Source: Prosthecobacter sp.
GTDB taxonomy: Bacteria > Verrucomicrobiota > Verrucomicrobiia > Verrucomicrobiales > Verrucomicrobiaceae
Length of the DNA stretch: 64,000 nt
Reading direction: 5' to 3'
Assembly (NCBI GenBank): GCA_021733925.1
Contig: JAIPJY010000008.1
Coordinates: forward strand, 112,964-176,963
The notes beneath the pieces are model-generated. The model searched no databases. It was given only the letters and a program-made list of their open reading frames with translations, and had not been told where the DNA came from. Below, piece after piece: positions 54,424-61,743 of the stretch; the stretch's first letter is position 1, and each line of letters begins with the position of its first letter. Made by a program: the position numbers and the translations under genes.

Positions 54424-55902
54424 CTAATTTTTCGCGGCGATGGCAGCGCGGTAGTTGGCATGGGCTCGGAAGTACTCGGACTGCGCTTCGACTTCGAGGA
54501 CTTTGGCGTCAAAGCTGGCCTGCTCACGAATCTGCAGGGCGAGGAGATCGGTCGCCCCCTGCTTGAGGCGTTCGCTTTCAGCATTGGCCAGCTGCTGCGC
54601 AAGGTCCACATTCCGGCGTGTCTGCCGCAGCACTTCATGCGCGGCGAGGAGGGCACTGTGGGAGTCGCGCACGTCAGCGGTGATGCGTTGGCGGGCAAAC
54701 AGCATCTCCTGCTGGAGGCGCTCGATCTGCGCCTCGGCCACGTCCACGCGGCCTTTGGCTTCTCGGCGCTGGAGGGGGACCTTGAACTCGATCTTGGCCT
54801 CGATCTCCGTGCGTTCGACGTCACGCGGCGTTCTCCCAGTCACGCCCTGCGCACCCTGCACTCCGACCTCCAAACTGGGCAGGAGGTTGTTCTTGGCGAG
54901 TCGGCGCTCAATGCCGTATTTCTCCAGCGTGAGCTCGATGCGGCGCATCTCGGGGCGGAAGATGAGGGCCTTGGCGATGTCCACCGTGAGCTGGGATTCT
55001 CCGGGGTGGCTGTGGGTGGGAAAGGCGGAGGGAAGGCGCGTGCGCGGAGCGAGGATGGGCTCGGCAGTGCGGAGGTCGCGGAGGAAGAGGGAAAGTTCAA
55101 TGGTGGTCGCTTGAAAGCGGCGGCTGGCTTGGACGACGGCAATCTCGCGGCTGACGACGAGACGCTGATTGTCCACCTGCACGATGGGTGCCGAGGCACC
55201 GTTTTTCACCTGCTCGGCGATCGCTGAGTCCCGTTCCTTGGCCACGCGGAGCAGCTCTTCGGTGAGAGCGAGGCGCTGACCTGAGGCCAGCCAGCCATAA
55301 TAGGAAATGGTAGCCGCACGAATGAAGTCCAGATACTGCCGTAGGATGATGGGGTTCGCCAGCTCCTGGTCGATCTCCGCCTGCCAGAGGGTGGCACGGC
55401 GACGGTCGATGGTGCCGTCCCGCAGCAGAGGAATGCGAAAGCCGAGGACGCCCTCGCCATCCGTGCTGGTGCGGTCTTTGTTGTAGTTTGGCAGGAAACC
55501 GCTGCTTAGGCGGTAGCCTCCATAGACGCTCCCGCCCCAGTTGGAGAGAGGTTGCTCCAGCATGGCGTAGCCGGTCTGACCGTCGTAGTAGCCGGCAGGG
55601 GCAAAGGCGCTGCCGGCATTGAGGTTCAGGTCAAAGGCACCCAGCGCCTGGCGTGCGCGGCCGTTGGCAATGTCCTGTTCGATCATCGCCGCGAGGTAGG
55701 GCGGGTACTGGGTCTGCACGCTTTGCAGCACCTCGGTGAGAAGCAGCGGACGGCTTTTCTCCTCCGGCGCGGCCTCCAGTCCGGCGAAGGGAAGCATCAG
55801 CGCCACCATGGCGGCACGGCAGCGGTTTACGGGCTGCGGTGTGAGCGTGGTGGTTTTCATCTTCAGGGTCGTCTTCAGGTTCAGTGTCATTTGGAAAATC
55901 AT
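54424..55902 (-). CDS. TolC-family outer-membrane efflux protein
   Basis: 492 aa. A signal-like hydrophobic segment (AAMVALMLPFAGLEA, about 30-45) follows an N-terminal stretch with several Met, so a later start (MKTTTLTPQPVN) is possible. LTEVLQSVQTQYPPYLAAMI and the long coiled-coil segments (KGRVDVAEAQIERLQQEMLF, ESERLKQGATDLLALQIREQ) are typical of the TolC barrel/alpha-barrel. It forms the outer-membrane duct of a tripartite exporter. Its start overlaps the stop of the HlyD-family gene by 4 bp (ATGA), so the two are coupled; it is the third gene of an ABC-HlyD-TolC operon. Confidence 0.9.
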   Translation of the reverse strand: MIFQMTLNLKTTLKMKTTTLTPQPVNRCRAAMVALMLPFAGLEAAPEEKSRPLLLTEVLQSVQTQYPPYLAAMIEQDIANGRARQALGAFDLNLNAGSAFAPAGYYDGQTGYAMLEQPLSNWGGSVYGGYRLSSGFLPNYNKDRTSTDGEGVLGFRIPLLRDGTIDRRRATLWQAEIDQELANPIILRQYLDFIRAATISYYGWLASGQRLALTEELLRVAKERDSAIAEQVKNGASAPIVQVDNQRLVVSREIAVVQASRRFQATTIELSLFLRDLRTAEPILAPRTRLPSAFPTHSHPGESQLTVDIAKALIFRPEMRRIELTLEKYGIERRLAKNNLLPSLEVGVQGAQGVTGRTPRDVERTEIEAKIEFKVPLQRREAKGRVDVAEAQIERLQQEMLFARQRITADVRDSHSALLAAHEVLRQTRRNVDLAQQLANAESERLKQGATDLLALQIREQASFDAKVLEVEAQSEYFRAHANYRAAIAAKN

Positions 55903-57206
55903 TTCTTGGTGGGGTCGAGTTTACCGTCGGCGTTGGAGTTCACCGCCGGGAAGCCATTGATCTGCCGCCACAGCTCAAACCACAGCGGCACCTCATCGAG
56001 CAGGAACCACGCATTGGCACGGGTGCCCTGGCGCAGCCAGCGCTCGCGGTCCGGCCAGCCTACTGTCACAGGTCCCTTGCCATCGCCACGGTCCACCACA
56101 TCATCTGCCGGGCCGACGAGCACTCGGAATTGGCCTTGGCCGTTGTCGCTGGCATCGATAAACACCACCTCGCCGCCAAAGGTGCCGATGGCGAGCTGCG
56201 GCCAGCCGATGACCTGCACGGCGGGCCAGCCCTCAAACGCCAGGCGCACGGGACTGCCGGGAGTGACGACACCGTCCACCTCTTTCCGCACATGTATCAG
56301 CGGCATGTCGTTGCCATCCACCCACACCTCGACATTGCGGCTGTCGCTCTCGGGAATGATCACGCAGATGAGCGAGCCAGGGCGCAGGTAGGTGCCGTCT
56401 GTCACCGCCACTTGCAGCACGACACCATCGCGCGGCGCTTCGACGATCTGGCGCAGGTTTTGATTGATCTGCACATCGATCACGGAGAGGTCGCGCTCCG
56501 CCGCAGCCACCTCCCCCAGGGCGCTGCCTTTGGAGGCGTGGATGGAGGCGATGAGGGCGTCCATGTCATTGCCTGTGCGTTTCAGCGCGGCCTCGGCGGA
56601 CTTGAGGTCCGCGCTCGTCGCATCCCGCTGCAGCGTGGCCAGTTCCATGCTGCGCTGGGATTCAAGCTTCTTGCTGAAAAGCTCCTGCGTGCGCGTGTGA
56701 TTGAGCTGTGCCGTCTCCGCCGCGATCTTCGCGCCCGCCACTCGCTGATGCGCGCCATCGATGGCCTGCCCCTTCGCCAGCTCCTGCTGCGTGATCTGTG
56801 CGGTGAGCGACTCCACCCTCCCCTGCGCAAAATCACGCCGGCTCTCGATGGCCTCGCGCTGCGCCCTGAGGTTGTTGATCAGGTTGGGGTCGTTGTCCTG
56901 AATCTCGATGATGAGCTCGCCTTTTTTCACGCGCTGCCCTTCCGTAACGTGGAGATTGCGCACGCGTCCGGAGACCTGCGCTTCCACGTTCACGCGACGG
57001 TCCAATGGATTGAAGGCGATGACTCGCCCTGTGCCGGCGACAAACTGTCGCCAAGGCAGAAAGAGGAGCCCAATCAGCAGCACGGCGAAGCAGATGAGCA
57101 ATAGGCGGCTGAAGATGCGTGTGAACCGTGCGGGGCTGGCGAGGCTCAGCGCAGGCAGCGGTGGTGCAGGAGAAATAGAGGAGGCTGGTATGTGAGTCGT
57201 CGTCAT
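55899..57206 (-). CDS. HlyD-family membrane fusion (periplasmic adaptor) protein
   Basis: 435 aa from ATG 57206 (MTTTHIPASS). One N-terminal transmembrane helix (LLLICFAVLLIGLLFLPW) is followed by a biotinyl-lipoyl-like segment (VEAQVSGRVRNLHVTEGQRV), a long coiled coil (about 100-230), and the second lipoyl half (IVEAPRDGVVLQVAVTDGTY). The beta-barrel region is longer than in RND adaptors. It links the inner-membrane ABC protein to the TolC duct. It starts 4 bp after the ABC ATPase stop and overlaps the tolC-like gene. Confidence 0.91.
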   Translation of the reverse strand: MTTTHIPASSISPAPPLPALSLASPARFTRIFSRLLLICFAVLLIGLLFLPWRQFVAGTGRVIAFNPLDRRVNVEAQVSGRVRNLHVTEGQRVKKGELIIEIQDNDPNLINNLRAQREAIESRRDFAQGRVESLTAQITQQELAKGQAIDGAHQRVAGAKIAAETAQLNHTRTQELFSKKLESQRSMELATLQRDATSADLKSAEAALKRTGNDMDALIASIHASKGSALGEVAAAERDLSVIDVQINQNLRQIVEAPRDGVVLQVAVTDGTYLRPGSLICVIIPESDSRNVEVWVDGNDMPLIHVRKEVDGVVTPGSPVRLAFEGWPAVQVIGWPQLAIGTFGGEVVFIDASDNGQGQFRVLVGPADDVVDRGDGKGPVTVGWPDRERWLRQGTRANAWFLLDEVPLWFELWRQINGFPAVNSNADGKLDPTKK

Positions 57207-57210
57207 GGCA

Positions 57211-57867
57211 TCAGGCGGCGGAGGGTTGCGAAGGGGTGCCATCGCTCAGGCGGCAGGGAGCGAGCTCAATGATCTGATCGCACCGGGCGCTGACCTGGGA
57301 GTCACGCGTGGTGACCACCACGGTCCAGGGCTGTGACTTGTCCAGGATGGCAGCGGAGAGCTGGGCAAAGGAGGTGTCGTCCATGTTGTCGAGCAACTCA
57401 TCGATGAGCAGCAGTCGCGGGCGCTGCGCCAGAGCACGGGCGAGAAGCAGGCGCATGCGCTGATTACCGGAAAGCGGCGCACCACCGATCTTCAGATGCA
57501 GGTTCAGCCCCTCGGGCCGCGCGAGCAGTTCGTCCAGCAGGCCCACCTGCTTCAGCGCTACGCGGATTTCATCCATGCCGATGTCGCTGCGGCCAAGGCG
57601 AATATTTTCCACCACGGTGGCATCCATGATCTCGTCCCGCCGCAGGAGCTGCGTGCTCTCGCGCAGGGCTTCGAGGTCCCAGCTCCTCAGGTCCACACCG
57701 TCGATGGTGACAAAGCCGGCGGTCGGCTGGCGCAGGCCGAAGAGGATGTCCAGCAGCGAGCTGGCACCCGCACCATGCGGGCCCACGATGGCAGCGCTGG
57801 CACCTGCGGGGATGCTGAAACTGCGCCCGTCGAAAAGCGGCATGGTGGGGAGATGTGCAAAGGACAT
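57211..57867 (-). CDS. Degenerate ABC ATPase domain (separate frame from the membrane part)
   Basis: About 218 aa from ATG 57867 (MSFAHLPTMPLFDGRSFSIP); a GGAGG lies 14 bases upstream. It is the nucleotide-binding half of the exporter, displaced one frame from the membrane half. The ATPase motifs are degenerate: Walker A is GPHGAGASS, with Ala where the catalytic Lys belongs; the signature is LSGNQRMR; Walker B RLLLIDELLDNMD is intact; the switch His is replaced (VVVTTRDSQ). It may be independently translated and partly inactive, or the remnant of a frameshifted gene. Its stop is 4 bp from the HlyD start. Confidence 0.72.
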   Translation of the reverse strand: MSFAHLPTMPLFDGRSFSIPAGASAAIVGPHGAGASSLLDILFGLRQPTAGFVTIDGVDLRSWDLEALRESTQLLRRDEIMDATVVENIRLGRSDIGMDEIRVALKQVGLLDELLARPEGLNLHLKIGGAPLSGNQRMRLLLARALAQRPRLLLIDELLDNMDDTSFAQLSAAILDKSQPWTVVVTTRDSQVSARCDQIIELAPCRLSDGTPSQPSAA

Positions 57868-59332
57868 CTGGCTGGCCACCACCTCCGCGCAGCGTGGGCC
57901 TTTCACCGCCTTCGCGCTCGGTTTCGAGATCGAAGATGTGGCCCAGCTTGTCCATGGCGGCCATGGCGTCGTACCAGGCTTCGAGTTTTTTGCCGAGCTT
58001 GGCCAGAGAAGCCACAATGCCGCTCATGATGATCTCGCTGGCCACGAGCTGTCCCAGAGTGATCTGCTGGCTGATGACGAGATACCCACCCACCACCAGC
58101 AGCGCCGCCGAGGCCACCACCTGCAGCGTCAGCAGGGCGGCGATCTGCCGCATGAGCACGCGGAAGTGTCGGCTCCGCGCCATCACGTAGCCCGTGCTCA
58201 GTTCATTGGCACGCTCATACGCCATGCGGCTGCCGCCGGGGCCTTTGAACAAAAACGGAAAATGCGCCACTTCCTCAAACCAGTTCACCATGTCATATTT
58301 CATCCGCGACTCCTCGATGCTCGTGTCCACTGCCCCTCGCCCTAGCAGCCACAGGCTGAGGACGATGAGGATGAGCAGCACGGCGGCAAAGAGCAGCAGC
58401 AGCGGATGGTACAACGACAGCAGCAGCATGCCGATGAGTCCGCCAAAGACGAGGTTCACCCCATCCAGCAGCAGCAGTGCCGTGGACTTTTGCGCGGTGA
58501 CCACATCGAGGAAGCGGTTCACCATCTCCGGCGCGTGCACTTCATCATGCACCTGAGCCTTCACCCGTGGCAGGCGGTAGGCCAGATCGGAGGCGACACG
58601 CACAAAGATGCGGCGCTGAATCATGTCTGACACATAGAACTGAAACCCCGTGACGACCGCCTGCAGCCCCAGGCAGCCAAACAGCACCAGAGACACAATC
58701 ACCAGCGCCTGCACATACGGGCGTGACTGACCTCCGAAGGCCAGATTGCTCACGATGGCATCCACCGCCATTGGCACCGCGAGGTAAAGCAGCGCGGAGA
58801 TCACCGAAAACATCAGCAGCGTGCGAACTTCCTGCTTCTCCGCCAGCAGCAGACGAATGAAGCGCCGCGCGGGGCTTACGGCGTCATGGGCATGATACGC
58901 ACCGTCCTCGTGCCTCGGTGCTGCGCTCAGGCTCTTCGCTGTCCGGTCGAGGTGCACGATGCCCGCCTCCACCTTGGAGTGCACATTTTCCACCCCCACC
59001 AGGCGTGCCAGTGCCTGCCGCGTGACAGTGACCCGGTGGTCCGGGTGATCCCCCTCAGCCATGCGGAGGCTGAACCAGCCTGCGAAAGTGATGACCAGCC
59101 AGCGACTTTCCACGCTGCTCCAGATCACCACGGGAGAATCCGCGTGGGCCTGCCACACGGCCTCGCTCAGAGGCATGCATACCGGAGCCACCTGCATGCC
59201 CGCGCCCGCTGCGGCGGCGCTGAGCTGCGCCATGGGGTCATTTGGTGCCTGCATGGCATGGTGAATGGCCAGACGTGCACGCTCGTGATCCAGATCACTG
59301 CCGAGGATGGCAGCCAGCTGCATCAGAGTCAT
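57569..59332 (-). CDS. ABC exporter membrane protein with C39-like N-terminal domain (frameshifted before its ATPase)
   Basis: The reading frame is 587 codons, but homology ends near LGHIFDLETEREGGE (about codon 480, DNA near 57895-57925); the remainder is out-of-frame sequence over the ATPase region. Residues of about 1-130 resemble a C39-like peptidase domain without a catalytic Cys. About 165-455 contain six transmembrane helices (for example LLMFSVISALLYLAVPMAV and ALVIVSLVLFGCLGL). Joined to the 57211-57867 frame it would give the usual about 707-aa type I secretion ABC protein; the joined length requires one extra base. It is the first gene of the ABC-HlyD-TolC operon. Confidence 0.75.
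   Translation of the reverse strand: MTLMQLAAILGSDLDHERARLAIHHAMQAPNDPMAQLSAAAAGAGMQVAPVCMPLSEAVWQAHADSPVVIWSSVESRWLVITFAGWFSLRMAEGDHPDHRVTVTRQALARLVGVENVHSKVEAGIVHLDRTAKSLSAAPRHEDGAYHAHDAVSPARRFIRLLLAEKQEVRTLLMFSVISALLYLAVPMAVDAIVSNLAFGGQSRPYVQALVIVSLVLFGCLGLQAVVTGFQFYVSDMIQRRIFVRVASDLAYRLPRVKAQVHDEVHAPEMVNRFLDVVTAQKSTALLLLDGVNLVFGGLIGMLLLSLYHPLLLLFAAVLLILIVLSLWLLGRGAVDTSIEESRMKYDMVNWFEEVAHFPFLFKGPGGSRMAYERANELSTGYVMARSRHFRVLMRQIAALLTLQVVASAALLVVGGYLVISQQITLGQLVASEIIMSGIVASLAKLGKKLEAWYDAMAAMDKLGHIFDLETEREGGERPTLRGGGGQPDVLCTSPHHAAFRRAQFQHPRRCQRCHRGPAWCGCQLAAGHPLRPAPADRRLCHHRRCGPEELGPRSPAREHAAPAAGRDHGCHRGGKYSPWPQRHRHG
57867..57925 (-). other. Frameshift site in the ABC exporter gene
   Basis: Upstream of here the exporter reads in one frame (ending ETEREGGE), and downstream the ATPase reads one base later (CAEVVASQMSFAH). 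The total 59332-57211 span is 2,122 nt, i.e. one more than a multiple of three, consistent with a one-base insertion or a two-base loss. Confidence 0.7.
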
Positions 59333-59348
59333 GGAAGAAAGAGAAGCT

Positions 59349-59357
59349 GGGGGGGGG
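59349..59357 (-). repeat. 9-base poly-G tract upstream of the ABC exporter gene
   Basis: Nine consecutive G (poly-C on the transcribed direction) end 17 bases before the ABC start codon, between it and the palindrome at 59413. A slippage-prone tract here could alter the leader or promoter spacing. Confidence 0.8.
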
Positions 59358-59412
59358 ATATGGGTGTCAAAATTTGGGGATTAATCGCGTCAGTTACGTC
59401 TAGTTAGCACAA

Positions 59413-59436
59413 TTGGACTCACCCGGGTGAGTCCAA
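59413..59436. promoter_or_regulatory. Perfect 24-bp palindrome, candidate operator of the ABC-HlyD-TolC operon
   Basis: TTGGACTCACCC followed by GGGTGAGTCCAA, perfectly self-complementary with no spacer, about 80 bp upstream of the ABC start. An A run, not a T run, follows on the plus strand, so it is not a plausible terminator in either orientation. It suggests a binding site for a dimeric repressor or activator. Confidence 0.7.
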
Positions 59437-59621
59437 AAAAAAGCCGTGAATGTAAGCCTGTGGACAGCAAGAAAAACAGCATCAAGAAATGCGAAATCTC
59501 ACCGCAAGGGATCAGCCCATCAAATTTCCGCCCCCCCCTTTTCATGCATGGCTTTAACGAGAGAAAACGCCTCCTCACCCGCATCAGCTACTAGGCCCAC
59601 CGTGAGAGCTTCCCAAAGCCC

Positions 59622-60092
59622 TCAGGCAAACTCAATGCCAAAGAAGTCCAGCATCACCCGGCGATAGACGTGGCGCTTGAATTTCGGCACCCAGTCCATC
59701 TGAAACTCTGACGGCTTGATCCATTTGAACCCCGCAAACTCGCGATGCGTCGCATCCAGATTAAAGTCGGTGTCCGCGCCGGTAAAACTGCACAAAAAGT
59801 ACGCCTGCTCCTGCCCGCCATAGATTCCGTATTTCAGCCGCCCCTTCGAAAACGCATAGCGGTAGCCATCCCGTCGCTGAAGAATCTGCAGTTTCTCACG
59901 CTTTACGCCAATCTCCTCCTCCAGTTCGCGAAACAGCGCCGTCTCCGCATCCTCGCCTTCATCAATGCCCCCCTGGGGAAACTGCCAGGCACCTTTGATG
60001 TGGATGCGCTCCGCCACAAAGATGTCGCCGTTTTCCCGCTGCAATATCGCAGCCACATTCGGCCGATAGACGATGGCTTCGGCAGGAATCAT
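59622..60092 (-). CDS. Nudix hydrolase, RppH-like
   Basis: 156 aa. N-terminal YRPNVAAILQRENGDIFVAE and Nudix box GGIDEGEDAETALFRELEEE-I-G match the RNA pyrophosphohydrolase RppH / Ap4A hydrolase family, which removes pyrophosphate from 5' triphosphorylated RNA or cleaves dinucleoside polyphosphates. WQFPQGGI is complete. The start overlaps the upstream NlpC/P60-like gene by 4 bp, an unusual pairing that implies shared translation. Confidence 0.9.
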   Translation of the reverse strand: MIPAEAIVYRPNVAAILQRENGDIFVAERIHIKGAWQFPQGGIDEGEDAETALFRELEEEIGVKREKLQILQRRDGYRYAFSKGRLKYGIYGGQEQAYFLCSFTGADTDFNLDATHREFAGFKWIKPSEFQMDWVPKFKRHVYRRVMLDFFGIEFA

Positions 60093-60613
60093 AAACCGGA
60101 TGGATGACGCATGGTGTAGCCTTTCGTGGGCCGTGAGCGGCTGCTCCAGCGTGGTCCGGAACTCTTCGCATCACTGTAGCCTGTGTCGAGCCGCAGTCCT
60201 GCCACTTCCAGAAAGACATGCCCCTTGCGCGAATAGACCGTGATCCACTTGCCGTGGCCGCTGCTCCCGTAGCCGCGGAAAGCCCCGGACACCGTCGGCG
60301 CATCCAGCTTGCCTGTGGCATGCAGCACGTACGAAGTCGCGCCGGAGCAGTCATAGCCGCTGTCTTCAAAGCGGGCGTGCCCGCCGCCACGGCGATAGGG
60401 CTTGGTGCAGATGTGGTTGCCCGCAGAAATCGCCCTCATCACGGCCGCAGGTGCGTTGGCCGGTGGCACCGCCCTGCCGCCAATGATGACCGCCGTTTTG
60501 CCTGGGGCATAATCGTACTCCCAGCGCGCTCCAGCGCTGGAGCCGCACTGGCAGAGCAGAACGCAGAGGGTCAAATTCATCAAAAGTAAAAGAAAACGCA
60601 TCATCCATGCCAT
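60089..60613 (-). CDS. NlpC/P60-like lipoprotein or secreted peptidase
   Basis: About 174 aa from ATG 60613 (MAWMMRFLLLLMNLTLCVLL). The hydrophobic leader ends at LLCQC-GSSAG, resembling a lipobox but with Gln before the Cys, so lipidation is uncertain. The catalytic Cys is in GYDCSGATSYVL and a His candidate in RKGHVFLEVAG, matching cysteine peptidases of the NlpC/P60 clan acting on peptidoglycan peptides. It is coupled to the Nudix gene by a 4-bp overlap and diverges from the thuA-like gene. Confidence 0.72.
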   Translation of the reverse strand: MAWMMRFLLLLMNLTLCVLLCQCGSSAGARWEYDYAPGKTAVIIGGRAVPPANAPAAVMRAISAGNHICTKPYRRGGGHARFEDSGYDCSGATSYVLHATGKLDAPTVSGAFRGYGSSGHGKWITVYSRKGHVFLEVAGLRLDTGYSDAKSSGPRWSSRSRPTKGYTMRHPSGL

Positions 60614-60693
60614 CGTATTCGGCTCGGTCGAAATGACAAGGCATGCAACACTGCCTTGCCTTGTTTTCAAAAACCCGCCAGAATCCTCCCCTC

Positions 60694-61629
60694 ATGATCA
60701 AAAAACTCGCCGCTCCCTTGATGCTGGCCGCCGCTGCCTGCGTCGTGGCTTTTTCTGCCCCAGCCGCCAAGCACAAGATTCTCTTCTTCACCAAGTCCAG
60801 CGGCTATGAGCACGCTGTCATCTCCTGGAAGAACGGCCAGCCCAGCTATGCCGAAAAAGTGCTGCTGGAACTCGGCGAGAAGAACGGCTGGGACTTCGAA
60901 TTCTCCAAGGACGGCTCCAAGTTCAGCAAGGACTACCTCGCCCAGTTCGACGCCGTGTTCTTCTACACCACCGGCGATCTCTGCAGCGAAGGCACCGACA
61001 AACAGCCGCCCATGTCCAAGGAAGGCAAGCAGGCTCTCTTTGACTATGTCAAAAGCGGCAAAGGATTCATCGGCACCCATTCCGCCAGCGACACCTTCCA
61101 CACCGACAACGAATCGCAGAAGGGCCCCGAGCGTTACCTGAACCACGGCGACAAGGCGGACGCCTACGTCCACTTCCTCGGTGCCGAATTCATCAAGCAC
61201 GGCAAGCAGCAGGACGCCAAAAACACCGTCACCGACACCAAGTTCCCCGGCTTCGAAAAAGTCGGCGCGACCTACGGCTTCATGGAGGAGTGGTACTCGC
61301 TCAAGGACTTCAATTCCGACATCCACGTGCTCAGCGTGATCGACGCCCCCGCCATGGAAGGCAAAGAATACGAACGTCCTGCCTACCCCAGCACCTGGGC
61401 CCGCAAAGAAGGTGCAGGCCGCGTGTGGTACACCGCCATGGGCCACCGCGAAGACGTCTGGACCAATCCCACCTTCCAAGAAATCCTCATTGGCGGCGTC
61501 AAGTGGGCCCTCGGAGATGTCCAGGCCGACGTGCCGCCTAATCTCAAGGAAACCGCTCCCGGAGCGATGACCAATCCCCCCTACGTCGCCCCACCGCCAC
61601 CGAAGCCTGCAAAGCCGGCCGCCAAGTAG
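60694..61629 (+). CDS. Secreted ThuA-domain protein
   Basis: 311 aa from ATG 60694, which begins the signal peptide MIKKLAAPLMLAAAACVVAF; upstream in-frame codons are not supported. The ThuA-like fold (trehalose-utilisation, class-I GATase-like) is seen in HKILFFTKSSGYEHAVI, FDAVFFYTTGDLC, GKGFIGTHSASDTFH, EEWYSLKDFNSDIHVL and GRVWYTAMGHREDVW. Verrucomicrobia and Planctomycetes encode many such proteins, thought to act in sugar metabolism, but the activity is unproven. The C-terminus is a Pro/Lys/Ala-rich tail. It is 114 bp upstream of cstA. Confidence 0.9.
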   Translation: MIKKLAAPLMLAAAACVVAFSAPAAKHKILFFTKSSGYEHAVISWKNGQPSYAEKVLLELGEKNGWDFEFSKDGSKFSKDYLAQFDAVFFYTTGDLCSEGTDKQPPMSKEGKQALFDYVKSGKGFIGTHSASDTFHTDNESQKGPERYLNHGDKADAYVHFLGAEFIKHGKQQDAKNTVTDTKFPGFEKVGATYGFMEEWYSLKDFNSDIHVLSVIDAPAMEGKEYERPAYPSTWARKEGAGRVWYTAMGHREDVWTNPTFQEILIGGVKWALGDVQADVPPNLKETAPGAMTNPPYVAPPPPKPAKPAAK

Positions 61630-61631
61630 TC

Positions 61632-61648
61632 CAGTTGCGCCGCAACTG
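61632..61648. promoter_or_regulatory. Palindrome CAGTTGCG-C-CGCAACTG between thuA and cstA
   Basis: Perfect 8-bp arms around one base, starting 2 bp after the thuA-like stop. The related interrupted copy TCCAGTT...AACTGGA lies at 61708-61728, 15 bp before cstA. The repeated core suggests either a regulatory site pair or a processing hairpin; no T run follows. Confidence 0.5.
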
Positions 61649-61707
61649 ATGCCTTTCTGAGACCGTTGTAGTCCGTCTTTCCTACCTTTCCAAATTTCCT
61701 GTCCAAA

Positions 61708-61728
61708 TCCAGTTCCAGCGCAACTGGA
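61708..61728. promoter_or_regulatory. Inverted repeat in the cstA leader
   Basis: TCCAGTT and AACTGGA arms surround CCAGCGC, ending 15 bp before the cstA ATG. The sequence resembles the palindrome at 61632. Its position could influence cstA translation or transcription. Confidence 0.45.
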
Positions 61729-61743
61729 CAACTTTCACAAATC

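Noticed and set aside
57867-57925. Programmed ribosomal frameshift in the ABC gene
   Set aside because: No X-XXY-YYZ slippery heptamer with a clear downstream stem was seen; mutation, split gene or sequence error are simpler.
59413-59436. Palindrome as an intrinsic terminator
   Set aside because: The homopolymer next to it is poly-A on the plus strand and T's precede rather than follow it on the minus strand, so polarity is wrong in both directions.
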